Below are positions 16,333 through 24,016 of a stretch of DNA of 34,938 nt, piece by piece. The DNA is taken from the NCBI GenBank assembly GCA_003279935.1, contig QCGL01000016.1, positions 1-34,938 of the forward strand. Direction: 5' to 3'. Origin of the DNA: Prochlorococcus sp. AG-388-A04 (GTDB taxonomy: Bacteria > Cyanobacteriota > Cyanobacteriia > PCC-6307 > Cyanobiaceae). A program made the position numbers and the translations under genes. The first letter of the stretch is position 1. Each line of letters begins with the position of its first letter. The notes under the pieces were generated by a model. It did not search any database, had not been told where the DNA came from, and saw only the letters and a list, made by a program, of their open reading frames with translations.

Positions 16333-16893
16333 ATGGAAGACACAACACAATCTAATCGAGATCAAACAGCTAAAATGAATGCTTCAAAGGCTCCTCAAAA
16401 GGTGGAAGTGGTTGTTGCTAATCCCTCTACGAATTCAGAGGTCAATATACTAGGTGAATTATCTATATTTATTTTAAGGATTGGTTTTAGTGTTTTAATG
16501 ATTCATCATGGTTTGGAAAAGCTTCAAGATCCTCAAGGCTTTGGAGAATTTGTTGTAGGCAAATATTTCCCATTCTTACCAGGCGACCCTGTCCTTTGGA
16601 CATATGGAGCCGCTATTACTCAATTAGTTTGCCCATTGGGATTAGCATTAGGAATTTTTGCAAGACTTAGCTCTCTTGGACTTTTCTCTACGATGGCATT
16701 TGCTGTTTATTTTCATCTTTTAGATACAGGTTTAGAGGGATTTCCATTAGCAGTAGTTGAAGGTCATAATTATGCTTTTGAACTTTCTTTCATATACGGA
16801 GCTATCTCTCTTTATTTCTTATGTGCAGGACCAGGAAGATTAGCACTTCTTCGTAAGACAAATAAAATCACTTATTATCCAAAATCAAATTGA
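16333..16893 (+). CDS. DoxX family membrane protein
   Basis: This 186-residue protein has a polar N-terminal arm of about 38 residues, then the DoxX fold with four hydrophobic helices. The first contains FILRIGFSVLMIHHGLEKLQ, a strong family signature. The later GHNYAFELSFIYGAISLYF helix also fits. DoxX proteins include subunits of archaeal thiosulfate:quinone oxidoreductase and bacterial redox-stress membrane proteins; the role in cyanobacteria is unknown. It stands alone between ispH and the convergent purH, whose stop is 1 base away. The N-terminal arm, rich in Q, N, K and T, is unusual for the family. Confidence 0.85.
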   Translation: MEDTTQSNRDQTAKMNASKAPQKVEVVVANPSTNSEVNILGELSIFILRIGFSVLMIHHGLEKLQDPQGFGEFVVGKYFPFLPGDPVLWTYGAAITQLVCPLGLALGIFARLSSLGLFSTMAFAVYFHLLDTGLEGFPLAVVEGHNYAFELSFIYGAISLYFLCAGPGRLALLRKTNKITYYPKSN

Positions 16894-16894
16894 T

Positions 16895-18448
16895 TTAGTG
16901 TAAAAAATGCCTCTTCTTTGTAAATACCATAGAAATACCTTTTAGATTACACATTTCAATACTTTCTTCATCCCTTATACTTCCCCCTGGCTGAACAATT
17001 GCACTTATTCCGTATTCATTAGCAAGCTCTACTGTATCTGCAAATGGGAAGAAGCCATCACTTGCCAATACTCCTCCAGAACCATTTTCTTTAGAAGCTC
17101 GTAAAGCTATTTTTGAAGCCCCAACCCTATTCATTTGTCCAGCTCCGATGCCAAGAGTTTGTTGATCTTTTGCAATCACAATGGCATTTGATTTAACGTG
17201 TTTGCAAATTTTCCAGGCAAAACTCAAATCTAAATAATCTTGAGGACTTGGAATTTTTTTAGTAACTGGATTCCAAGTTTCAGTTGTTTCTTCGCTATTA
17301 TCAGTATCTTGAACGAGTAATCCTCCCATTATTGATTTAGTAGAAATTTGGTTCTTTTTTGGGATTTGATCTTTTGAAAACTTTAAAACTCTTAAATTCT
17401 TTTTGAGTTTTAAAATTTCTAAAGCCTCTGCATCAAAAGATGGAGCTACGACACATTCTAAGAAAATATCTTTGAGGTTAATTGCGGTTTCACTATCTAC
17501 ATTTGAATTAAAAGCAACTATTCCTCCAAATGCACTAACTGAGTCACATTTTAAAGCATTCAAAAATGCTTGAGAGGCTGAATTACCTATAGAAGCACCA
17601 CAAGGATTATTGTGTTTTAAAATGACAGATGCAAACGTGTCTGTTGTAGGTTCATCTTTATCTTCATAGCCAAATTCTAAAACTGTTGAAAGTGCCGACT
17701 CAAGATCCAATAGATTGTTATAACTTAACTCTTTACCTTGTAACTGTTCTGCTGAATTCCATCCAATATTATTTAAACCATACCAAAAAGCTTTTTGATG
17801 AGGATTCTCCCCATATCTTAAGGTTTTGATTAGTGGATAAGACTCAATATACATGGAAGATTGTAAACCTCTTTCTTTTCTTATCCAATTAGATATCGCG
17901 GTGTCATAGTCAGCTGTATGTTGAAAAGCTTCAAGTGCTAATTTTGCTTTATATGTTTCTTTTAACTCCCCTTTGTTACTTTCTTCAAGAAATTCTTGAT
18001 ATTGACTAGGATCGACTAAAACGGAAACGTCTTTATGATTTTTAGCGGCAGAACGAATCATTGATGGTCCTCCGATGTCAATATTTTCAATAGCATCTTC
18101 CCATTTAGATCCCTCCTCAACAGTTTTCTTAAAAGGATATAAATTGACAACTACTAATGTAATTAGTTCAAGATCGTAAGCTTCTATATCTTTTTTATGT
18201 TCCTCATCTGTTCTTTTAGCTAATATTCCTCCGTGAATTTTCGGATGCAAAGTTTTAACTCTTCCTCCAAGTATTTCTGGAGAATTAGTAAAATCTGCGA
18301 CTTTAATAACTGGAATTTTTGCCTCCATTAGATGTTTAGCAGTGCCTCCACTTGATAGAATTTTATAATTAAATTTTTCTACCAATTCTTTACAAAATGG
18401 GATTATATTTTTTTTATCAGACAGACTTACTAGGGCTAATGGTGACAT
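16895..18448 (-). CDS. purH: Bifunctional AICAR transformylase / IMP cyclohydrolase
   Basis: This 517-residue enzyme performs the last two steps of IMP synthesis. The N-terminal IMP cyclohydrolase (MGS-like) domain is seen in ALVSLSDKKN, SSGGTAKHL, GGRVKTLHPKIHGG and DIGGPSMIRSAAKN. The C-terminal transformylase domain contains RYGENPHQKAFW, the catalytic Lys-His in VILKHNNPCGAS, and AFGGIVAFN. The final DSFFPFAD-type segment (DGFFPFADTVELA) is intact. The length is normal. It needs 10-formyl-tetrahydrofolate, linking it to glyA. It is divergent from the esterase gene with a 33-base spacer. Confidence 0.97.
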   Translation of the reverse strand: MSPLALVSLSDKKNIIPFCKELVEKFNYKILSSGGTAKHLMEAKIPVIKVADFTNSPEILGGRVKTLHPKIHGGILAKRTDEEHKKDIEAYDLELITLVVVNLYPFKKTVEEGSKWEDAIENIDIGGPSMIRSAAKNHKDVSVLVDPSQYQEFLEESNKGELKETYKAKLALEAFQHTADYDTAISNWIRKERGLQSSMYIESYPLIKTLRYGENPHQKAFWYGLNNIGWNSAEQLQGKELSYNNLLDLESALSTVLEFGYEDKDEPTTDTFASVILKHNNPCGASIGNSASQAFLNALKCDSVSAFGGIVAFNSNVDSETAINLKDIFLECVVAPSFDAEALEILKLKKNLRVLKFSKDQIPKKNQISTKSIMGGLLVQDTDNSEETTETWNPVTKKIPSPQDYLDLSFAWKICKHVKSNAIVIAKDQQTLGIGAGQMNRVGASKIALRASKENGSGGVLASDGFFPFADTVELANEYGISAIVQPGGSIRDEESIEMCNLKGISMVFTKKRHFLH

Positions 18449-18481
18449 TATTGAAAAGTTTACTTACTTAAGAATATAAAC

Positions 18482-19099
18482 ATGAAATATGATATTGATC
18501 ATGAATTTGTCGGGATTAGTTCTCAAACCGCAACTCATAGAATAATTTTGCTACATGGATGGGGAGCCGATGCAGATGACCTTTTAACACTTGGAAAGGA
18601 GATTATAGAAAAAATAAATCTTGATTTTGAGGTAATTTCTTTGAGGGCTTCTGGATTACATCCAAGTGGTAAGGGAAGACAGTGGTATCAATTGTACCCT
18701 CATGATTGGGAGAGTGCTGAGGTTGAAGTAAATAAACTTTTAGGTACATTAAAAAAATTTGATACTGATCAGATTTCAATAGGAAAAACAATTTTGTTGG
18801 GTTTTTCTCAGGGAGCAGCTATGGCAATTGATGCAGGATTTAAATTAAAATTAGGACTAATTGTTGCTTGTAGTGGTTATCCCCACCTAAACTGGGCTCC
18901 AGGAGAAAAATGCCCACCATTAATTATTAGTCATGGTTTATTTGATGACGTGGTGCCTATAGATGCTTCAAGAATTATTCATGAAACCGTAAAAAGTAAG
19001 TCTTCTAAATTTTGCGAATTAATAGAATTTGATGGGTCCCATCAAATTGATCCAAATTTAATTGATTTTATAAGTTCAAATATAAATAAAATTTTTTAA
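18482..19099 (+). CDS. Alpha/beta-hydrolase, phospholipase/carboxylesterase family
   Basis: This 205-residue serine hydrolase is of the small carboxylesterase type (acyl-protein thioesterase-like). The oxyanion region is ILLHGWGADADDLL (residues 22-35). The nucleophile is S109 in LLGFSQGAAMA, the acid D155 or D156 in HGLFDDVVP, and the base H187 in FDGSHQI. The substrate is not predictable. It has no signal peptide, so it is cytosolic. The stop overlaps the convergent DUF3155 gene by 4 bases. Confidence 0.9.
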   Translation: MKYDIDHEFVGISSQTATHRIILLHGWGADADDLLTLGKEIIEKINLDFEVISLRASGLHPSGKGRQWYQLYPHDWESAEVEVNKLLGTLKKFDTDQISIGKTILLGFSQGAAMAIDAGFKLKLGLIVACSGYPHLNWAPGEKCPPLIISHGLFDDVVPIDASRIIHETVKSKSSKFCELIEFDGSHQIDPNLIDFISSNINKIF

Positions 19100-19464
19100 A
19101 CGAAAGCATATTCGTATTCTTCAATCTCTTCCCAATCATCTGCAGTAAGTTCTAGACCTTCAAATATTTTTTCTTCACCAATTCCCTCAACTACAACTTT
19201 TAGTGATGGAAATAGAAAATGATTTTCTTCAGCATATTGGGCGCTAAATAAACCTTTTTCACCCCAAAAAAACCTATCAGTGGTATGTTCATTTCTTCGA
19301 ACGTTAAAAACTGAAGGGGCAGACAAAGCATTTTCAGCTATAAATCTTCTTGCAGCTGTAACTGGTTTATGTTTGCCAGTTTCGATATGATAAATAGGTA
19401 CATGTGCCATTACTCTTTGGCCAGCCAACCTTCTTCTGCTGATTCTTTTTCTCTTTTTTGACAT
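19096..19464 (-). CDS. DUF3155 family protein
   Basis: This 122-residue protein belongs to DUF3155, a cyanobacterial family of unknown function. The N-terminus is extremely basic (MSKKRKRISRRRLAGQRVM), suggesting nucleic-acid or ribosome contact. A conserved core follows (HVPIYHIETGKHKPVTAARR), and the C-terminus is strongly acidic (ELTADDWEEIEEYEYAFV). The charge split between ends is striking. The leader of the gene carries an 8-base hairpin (19492-19520). A link to translation is a guess based on the basic arm only. Confidence 0.82.
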   Translation of the reverse strand: MSKKRKRISRRRLAGQRVMAHVPIYHIETGKHKPVTAARRFIAENALSAPSVFNVRRNEHTTDRFFWGEKGLFSAQYAEENHFLFPSLKVVVEGIGEEKIFEGLELTADDWEEIEEYEYAFV

Positions 19465-19491
19465 TGATTGGTACTCCTAGAATTATTAATG

Positions 19492-19520
19492 AGATTAGTC
19501 TTAATTATTTTTACTAATCT
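19492..19520 (-). promoter_or_regulatory. Hairpin in the DUF3155 leader
   Basis: AGATTAGT (19492-19499) and ACTAATCT (19513-19520) are perfect 8-base complements with a 13-base loop. On the minus strand this hairpin would end 27 bases upstream of the DUF3155 ATG at 19464. It could control translation or RNA stability. The same dyad could instead belong to a plus-strand promoter region for the RNA at 19555. Confidence 0.4.
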
Positions 19521-19544
19521 TATATCTGTGATTTTGAATTCAAT

Positions 19545-19550
19545 TAAATT
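19545..19550 (+). promoter_or_regulatory. Candidate -10 box for the structured RNA
   Basis: TAAATT fits the TAN3T -10 form and predicts transcription start at about 19557, at the first bases of the closing stem of the RNA at 19555-19632. It is a weak match in AT-rich DNA, supported mainly by position. Confidence 0.3.
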
Positions 19551-19554
19551 ACAT

Positions 19555-19632
19555 AGAGGACCCATCAACCCCTGATGTAGCTTAAAATATGATTAAATGT
19601 TCATATTTAAGGCTGGCTAAAGTCAGACCTCT
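19555..19632 (+). ncRNA. Candidate structured RNA, four-way junction
   Basis: The plus strand folds into a compact four-way junction. P1 is AGAGG (19555-19559) with CCTCT (19628-19632). P2 is CATCA (19563-19567) with TGATG (19573-19577), loop ACCCC. P3 is 19581-19591 with 19602-19612, one A-A mismatch. P4 is CTGGC (19613-19617) with GTCAG (19622-19626), loop TAAA. Two pairs are G-U on this strand and would be A-C mismatches on the other, which supports plus-strand transcription. T runs follow at 19649-19654 and 19680-19687. It lies 69 bases upstream of the histidine kinase, so it is either a small RNA (perhaps one of the Yfr RNAs of Prochlorococcus) or a cis-regulatory leader. I do not recognise it as a known riboswitch. 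Confidence 0.55.
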
Positions 19633-19701
19633 TTATATATCTTAATACTTTTTTCATATTTTACAAGTCCTTTTTCAGATTTTTTTTAAATTTCACTAAT
19701 T

Positions 19702-20838
19702 ATGAAGCTCTCAAAAAAATTTGAAGAATTAATCATAAAACAGCTAGAGAGCTTTGGTTGCTCAATGGGAGTGACTCATTTGGTTATGTATCTTGCTTCA
19801 ACGGAGCAAGGAACTAAAGCATCTTTTGAAATGATTGGTCAATGGCCACAAATTGATAGGCTTCTGATATCAGTAGAAGATGATCCTTCCCTAAAAGTTT
19901 CTTCTCCTAATAGAAGATGGTACCCGCTTCAAGAAAACGATATCCTACTTGGAGTCCTTAGGGTAGAAACTGATTTAAAAGAAGGGAATTGGCCAGTATC
20001 TCTTGATTCTAGATTAAAAGCACTTTCACTATCTTTAGCTAAATGCGTTTCTATCGAATTAGAATGTCAAAATAAAAATGAAGAAATTAATTATTTAAAA
20101 AATCAGGTTAATGTCATAATCCATCAATTGAGGAACCCATTGGCTGCTCTTAGGACATATGCAAAATTACTAATAAAAAGACTTGGCTCAGATGATGACT
20201 CTATTGAAATAGTCGAACGAATGATAACAGAGCAAAAACAAATTAATAATTATATGGACTCTTTTGCTCAATTAAATTCAGCTATTCAACTTCCTCTAGA
20301 AATTGGAGAGGAAAGATTATTATTACCACCAAATTTAGATAACAAAAAGCTAATAACTGTCCAGAGTTTATTGAGGCCAATTTTAGAAAGGGGTCAAGCT
20401 AATGCGAACTTAGAGAATAGAGAGTGGACGGAACCTTCTCTTTGGCCAGATTGGACTTTATCGCCATTAAAGTCTAAATATGCTGTAATTGCTGAAATTG
20501 TGGCTAATTTATTAGAAAATGCGTTTAAATACGCCCAAAAAGATGCTGAGATTGGACTCATCATTATGAGTAAAGGTCTTTGCATATTTGATGATGGTAA
20601 AAAAATAACCAAAATTGAAAATGAGAAAATTTTTCAAAAAGGCTTTCGAGGATCTGCGGCTAAGAAGAAGGATGGTACTGGTGTTGGACTTTTTTTAGCG
20701 AGGAAATTAGCAAAACAAATTGGAGGAGAGTTGAGATTGCTTGAAAACTCCTCAATTAATGATGTAAAGGAATTAAAAAGTCTTAAGAAGAAGAATATTT
20801 TCTATTTAGAACTCCCTATAAAAGAATTGCATTCATAA
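19702..20838 (+). CDS. Sensor histidine kinase, Hik2/CSK-like
   Basis: This 378-residue soluble kinase has an N-terminal GAF-like sensor (about residues 1-120) and then a dimerisation/phosphoacceptor domain with H141 in IIHQLRNPLAALRTYAKLL. The ATPase domain has N273 in VANLLENAFKYA, an FDDGK box at 296-300 and GTGVGL at 325-330. The HQLRNPLxALRT H-box and GAF layout are those of Hik2 and its plastid relative CSK, which report on photosynthetic redox state. C20 (ESFGCSMGV) sits where a redox-active cysteine is reported for Hik2. There is no membrane segment. The family assignment is by recall of the motif. It is not SasA, as the KaiB-like N-terminus is absent. Confidence 0.85.
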   Translation: MKLSKKFEELIIKQLESFGCSMGVTHLVMYLASTEQGTKASFEMIGQWPQIDRLLISVEDDPSLKVSSPNRRWYPLQENDILLGVLRVETDLKEGNWPVSLDSRLKALSLSLAKCVSIELECQNKNEEINYLKNQVNVIIHQLRNPLAALRTYAKLLIKRLGSDDDSIEIVERMITEQKQINNYMDSFAQLNSAIQLPLEIGEERLLLPPNLDNKKLITVQSLLRPILERGQANANLENREWTEPSLWPDWTLSPLKSKYAVIAEIVANLLENAFKYAQKDAEIGLIIMSKGLCIFDDGKKITKIENEKIFQKGFRGSAAKKKDGTGVGLFLARKLAKQIGGELRLLENSSINDVKELKSLKKKNIFYLELPIKELHS

Positions 20839-21556
20839 ATAACATTGTAGTTTCGACTAGTACAACACTCGCACCGCAAGCATCTCCATTAAATCCTCCA
20901 ATTTTATTCCCAAGTATGTTTGGAATAGAATAACTAAAAAAAATACCAATTAAAATTAGAAATAAAAATTTAATTAATATTGCTTGGGATGTGATTGAAA
21001 CAAATTGGTATGCGATGAAAATTAAAAGAAAAACAATGGAAATCAAAGATTCTTTTTTAAATCCATTCCAAAACTTTTTGTGACTAATAGATTTTTTCTT
21101 GTAACTCATATATTTAAACTTTTCTATAAAAAATAAATTTGAAAATCTTCCCCAAAATAAGCATATTGGCAAAACAATAATTATTTGGTTTTGAATTTTG
21201 AGTATGCAAGCAATCTGAATTAAAGTTATAAAAAATAAAGATTGAACACCAAAGGAGCCAACTTTACTGTCTTTCATAGCTTTTAAACGTTTCTTTTTAC
21301 CCGCGAAAATACCATCGAAAGTATCCATTAAACCATCGAGGTGTAGACCTCCTGTAATTAAATATCCTGAAGCTAAACAGATTAAAGTAGATGCATAAAT
21401 AGACCAAGAATTTACGCTTAAAAAAATAAAAATATAACTCTGTATTGTTCCAATAAAAAATCCCAAAGGTGGCGCAAATTGTGCAATATTTTTAAATTCG
21501 GGATTAATTAAAGGTATCTTTGGAAATGTCGTATAGAAAATCCAAGATCCAGCCAA
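20816..21556 (-). CDS. cobS: Adenosylcobinamide-GDP ribazoletransferase (cobalamin synthase)
   Basis: This 246-residue integral membrane enzyme joins adenosylcobinamide-GDP with a lower-ligand nucleoside; in picocyanobacteria the product is pseudocobalamin. The metal-binding signature GGLHLDGLMDTFDGI (residues 69-83, D74, D78, D81) is intact, followed by the KAMKDSKVGSFG motif. About six hydrophobic helices are present. No ATG lies in frame before the conserved GSWIFYTTFP, so a TTG at 21556 is taken as the start; further upstream the frame closes after about 14 codons. It overlaps the convergent kinase gene by 23 bases. The family usually has about 250 residues. Confidence 0.93.
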   Translation of the reverse strand: MAGSWIFYTTFPKIPLINPEFKNIAQFAPPLGFFIGTIQSYIFIFLSVNSWSIYASTLICLASGYLITGGLHLDGLMDTFDGIFAGKKKRLKAMKDSKVGSFGVQSLFFITLIQIACILKIQNQIIIVLPICLFWGRFSNLFFIEKFKYMSYKKKSISHKKFWNGFKKESLISIVFLLIFIAYQFVSITSQAILIKFLFLILIGIFFSYSIPNILGNKIGGFNGDACGASVVLVETTMLFMNAILL

Positions 21557-21654
21557 ATTTTTTATTAAATATTTTTTGATGAGATAAAAATAGATTCAAT
21601 ATTAGATAATAGGGTAGATTATTAAAAAAGGATCAAAAAATTTTATAAATTATC

Positions 21655-22773
21655 GTGTTTGAATTTGAAATTAAATCGAATTGTAGTAATACAGAGGCAA
21701 GAACTGGTATATTTCATACCCCAAATGGTCAGGTAAACACTCCAAGATTTATGCCTGTGGGTACTTTGGCAACGGTTAAAGGAATTTCATCTAAGCAGTT
21801 ACTCTCTACAGGATCGGAAATGATTCTTTCGAATACCTTCCATCTTCATCTGCAACCTGGAGAAAAACTAGTTAAAGAATCTGGTGGAATTCATAAGTTT
21901 ATGAATTGGGATAAGCCTATTCTTACTGATTCAGGTGGATATCAAGTTTTTAGTTTGGCCAAATTAAATAATATTTCTGATAAAGGTGTGGAATTTAAAA
22001 ATCCAAGAGATGGTAGTCGTGTATTTTTATCACCTGAAAAAGTAATGCAGATTCAAATGGATCTTGGTTCTGATGTTGCTATGGCTTTTGATCATTGTCC
22101 TCCGCACACAGCTAACGAAAATGATATTGAGGACTCTTTACAAAGAACTCATTCATGGTTGCAAAAATGTGTTGAGACTCATCAGAAATCAAATCAAGCA
22201 TTATTTGGAATAGTTCAAGGTGGTAAGTATCCAAGATTAAGAGAACATAGCGCAAAATTTACAAGTTCTTTTGATCTACCTGGAATAGCGGTAGGAGGTG
22301 TCAGTGTTGGAGAGGCAGTCGAAGAAATTCATAGTGTAATTAATTACGTCTCAAAATTCTTACCAATAAATAAACCAAGATATTTAATGGGAATTGGCTC
22401 TCTAAGAGAAATTTCTTTAGCTGTTGCAAAAGGTTTCGATATATTTGACTGTGTTTTGCCTACAAGACTGGGAAGACATGGGACTGCATTTTTTAATGAT
22501 GAAAGATGGAATATACGTAATGCCCGCTTTAAAAATGATTTTTCTCCAATAGATAAAACTTGTAAATGTGAAACTTGTAAATCGTACTCTCGTGCTTACT
22601 TACATCATTTAGTTAGAAATGATGAAATATTAGGCCTAACGCTTATAAGCCTACATAATATTTCTCATCTAATTCGATTTACAAATGCAATTTCTGCTGC
22701 AATTAAAGATAATTGTTTTACAATAGATTTCGCTCCATGGAAAAGATCCTCTATTGCTCACCATACGTGGTAA
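21655..22773 (+). CDS. tgt: Queuine tRNA-ribosyltransferase (tRNA-guanine transglycosylase)
   Basis: This 372-residue TIM-barrel enzyme exchanges guanine 34 of GUN-anticodon tRNAs for the queuosine precursor preQ1. Visible features are the substrate-binding [10 protein letters not shown] near residue 100, VGGVSVGE, and the nucleophile aspartate in [16 protein letters not shown]. The zinc site is in [17 protein letters not shown]. The length is standard. It starts with GTG at 21655 (GTG TTT GAA TTT). psbK follows 33 bases after the stop and may share the transcript. Confidence 0.97.
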   Translation: MFEFEIKSNCSNTEARTGIFHTPNGQVNTPRFMPVGTLATVKGISSKQLLSTGSEMILSNTFHLHLQPGEKLVKESGGIHKFMNWDKPILTDSGGYQVFSLAKLNNISDKGVEFKNPRDGSRVFLSPEKVMQIQMDLGSDVAMAFDHCPPHTANENDIEDSLQRTHSWLQKCVETHQKSNQALFGIVQGGKYPRLREHSAKFTSSFDLPGIAVGGVSVGEAVEEIHSVINYVSKFLPINKPRYLMGIGSLREISLAVAKGFDIFDCVLPTRLGRHGTAFFNDERWNIRNARFKNDFSPIDKTCKCETCKSYSRAYLHHLVRNDEILGLTLISLHNISHLIRFTNAISAAIKDNCFTIDFAPWKRSSIAHHTW

Positions 22774-22806
22774 CGTCTTAACATAATTAATTAATTTATT
22801 AAGAAG

Positions 22807-22947
22807 GTGCTCACTCTTTTAAATACATTCGCTGAATTGCCTGAAGCATATAAGGCTTTCGCTCCAACCGTTGACGTTCTTCCTTTAATACCTTTATTTT
22901 TCTTTTTATTAGTTTTTGTTTGGCAAGCTGCAGTAGGGTTTAAATAA
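22807..22947 (+). CDS. psbK: PsbK, photosystem II reaction-centre protein K
   Basis: This 46-codon gene runs from GTG 22807 to TAA 22945-22947. The product contains [20 protein letters not shown] and then [16 protein letters not shown], the unmistakable PsbK single-helix sequence. PsbK binds at the CP43 side of PSII. The short N-terminal part before LPEAY is normally removed. The GTG is preceded directly by AAGAAG, so any Shine-Dalgarno would have almost no spacer. The only other in-frame candidate after the upstream stop is ATT at 22798. The gene sits between tgt and a convergent oxidoreductase. Confidence 0.95.
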   Translation: MLTLLNTFAELPEAYKAFAPTVDVLPLIPLFFFLLVFVWQAAVGFK

Positions 22948-22961
22948 AATCTATTTATGAT

Positions 22962-23966
22962 TCAGAAGGGTATTTCAAGGGATATTGCATCACCAGAGTT
23001 TTCTACTGCACATTCAATAAAATCTGCAATTTTTAATGCTCTTGAGGCTTGTTCTCCGTCCACTTCTGGTAACTCTTTACCTTGTACGCACTTAAGAAAA
23101 TGTTCTAATTCTGCATATAAAGGTTCGATAGAGGTTGTGCTTACTTCTTCAACATAACCATCATTTCGATAAACTAATTCTCCATGCTCTGCTGTATAGG
23201 ATTCATGAGCTTTTCTATGGATTTGGAGAGAATGATTTAAGAAGTCTGTTTCAACTAGACCATTTTGGCAATGTGCGCTTAAATTCCTAATTTTTTTATG
23301 ACTCATTTTGCTGGCAGTTAAGCTTGCAATAATATTATTCTTGAAAACCAAAGTAGCATTTACATAATCTATTAAGCCATCACTATTTCTTCCTCCGACG
23401 GCGGCTAATTTCTGTATCTTTGAATTAACTAATTCAAGCACTAGATCAATATCATGAATCATTAAATCCATAACTACTGATACATCATTTGCTCTGTCAG
23501 CATGAGGACTGTGCCTTCTTGCTTCTAAAACTACAATATCTTCATTTTGAACTATTTTATTTAACTCCCTAAAAGCAGGGTTAAATCTTTCAATATGTCC
23601 AACTTGTAGAAGACAGTTACTAATTTTAGAGGCATTTATTAAAGATTTAGCCTCTAGCTCAGTAGCTGCAATAGGTTTTTCAATAAGAACATTAACACCT
23701 GCCTTAAGACAATCTAGACCTACTTTGTGATGGAGAAGTGTAGGGACAGCAATACAAATTGCATCAACTTTAGAAATAAGATCATGATAGTCTTTAAACC
23801 ACTCACATTGAAATTGCTCTACTGCTAATTTACCTCTGCTTTCGTCTGGATCGGCAACTCCAACTAAATCTGCATCTTTTAGCAAACTAAGCACTCGGGC
23901 ATGATGCCATCCCATATTTCCTATACCGATTACTCCAACCTTTACTGAGGATGAGGTTGGTTTCAT
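22962..23966 (-). CDS. Gfo/Idh/MocA family oxidoreductase
   Basis: This 334-residue NAD(P)-dependent dehydrogenase has an N-terminal Rossmann fold with VGVIGIGNMGWHHARVL at residues 10-26. The catalytic EKP is at residues 96-98 (VLIEKPIA). The C-terminal substrate domain contains GHIERFNPAF and VVMDLMIHDIDLVLEL; its D-x-x-x-H-D layout is typical of sugar dehydrogenases of this family. The substrate cannot be told from sequence. Sugar-nucleotide oxidation, as in WlbA-like members, is one option. Neighbours do not point to a pathway. The CorC-like gene lies 50 bases upstream on the same strand. Confidence 0.87.
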   Translation of the reverse strand: MKPTSSSVKVGVIGIGNMGWHHARVLSLLKDADLVGVADPDESRGKLAVEQFQCEWFKDYHDLISKVDAICIAVPTLLHHKVGLDCLKAGVNVLIEKPIAATELEAKSLINASKISNCLLQVGHIERFNPAFRELNKIVQNEDIVVLEARRHSPHADRANDVSVVMDLMIHDIDLVLELVNSKIQKLAAVGGRNSDGLIDYVNATLVFKNNIIASLTASKMSHKKIRNLSAHCQNGLVETDFLNHSLQIHRKAHESYTAEHGELVYRNDGYVEEVSTTSIEPLYAELEHFLKCVQGKELPEVDGEQASRALKIADFIECAVENSGDAISLEIPF

Positions 23967-24016
23967 ATCTTATAGTCCATGTATATTTAGTTATTATCCT
24001 TCATTAGATGTCAATT

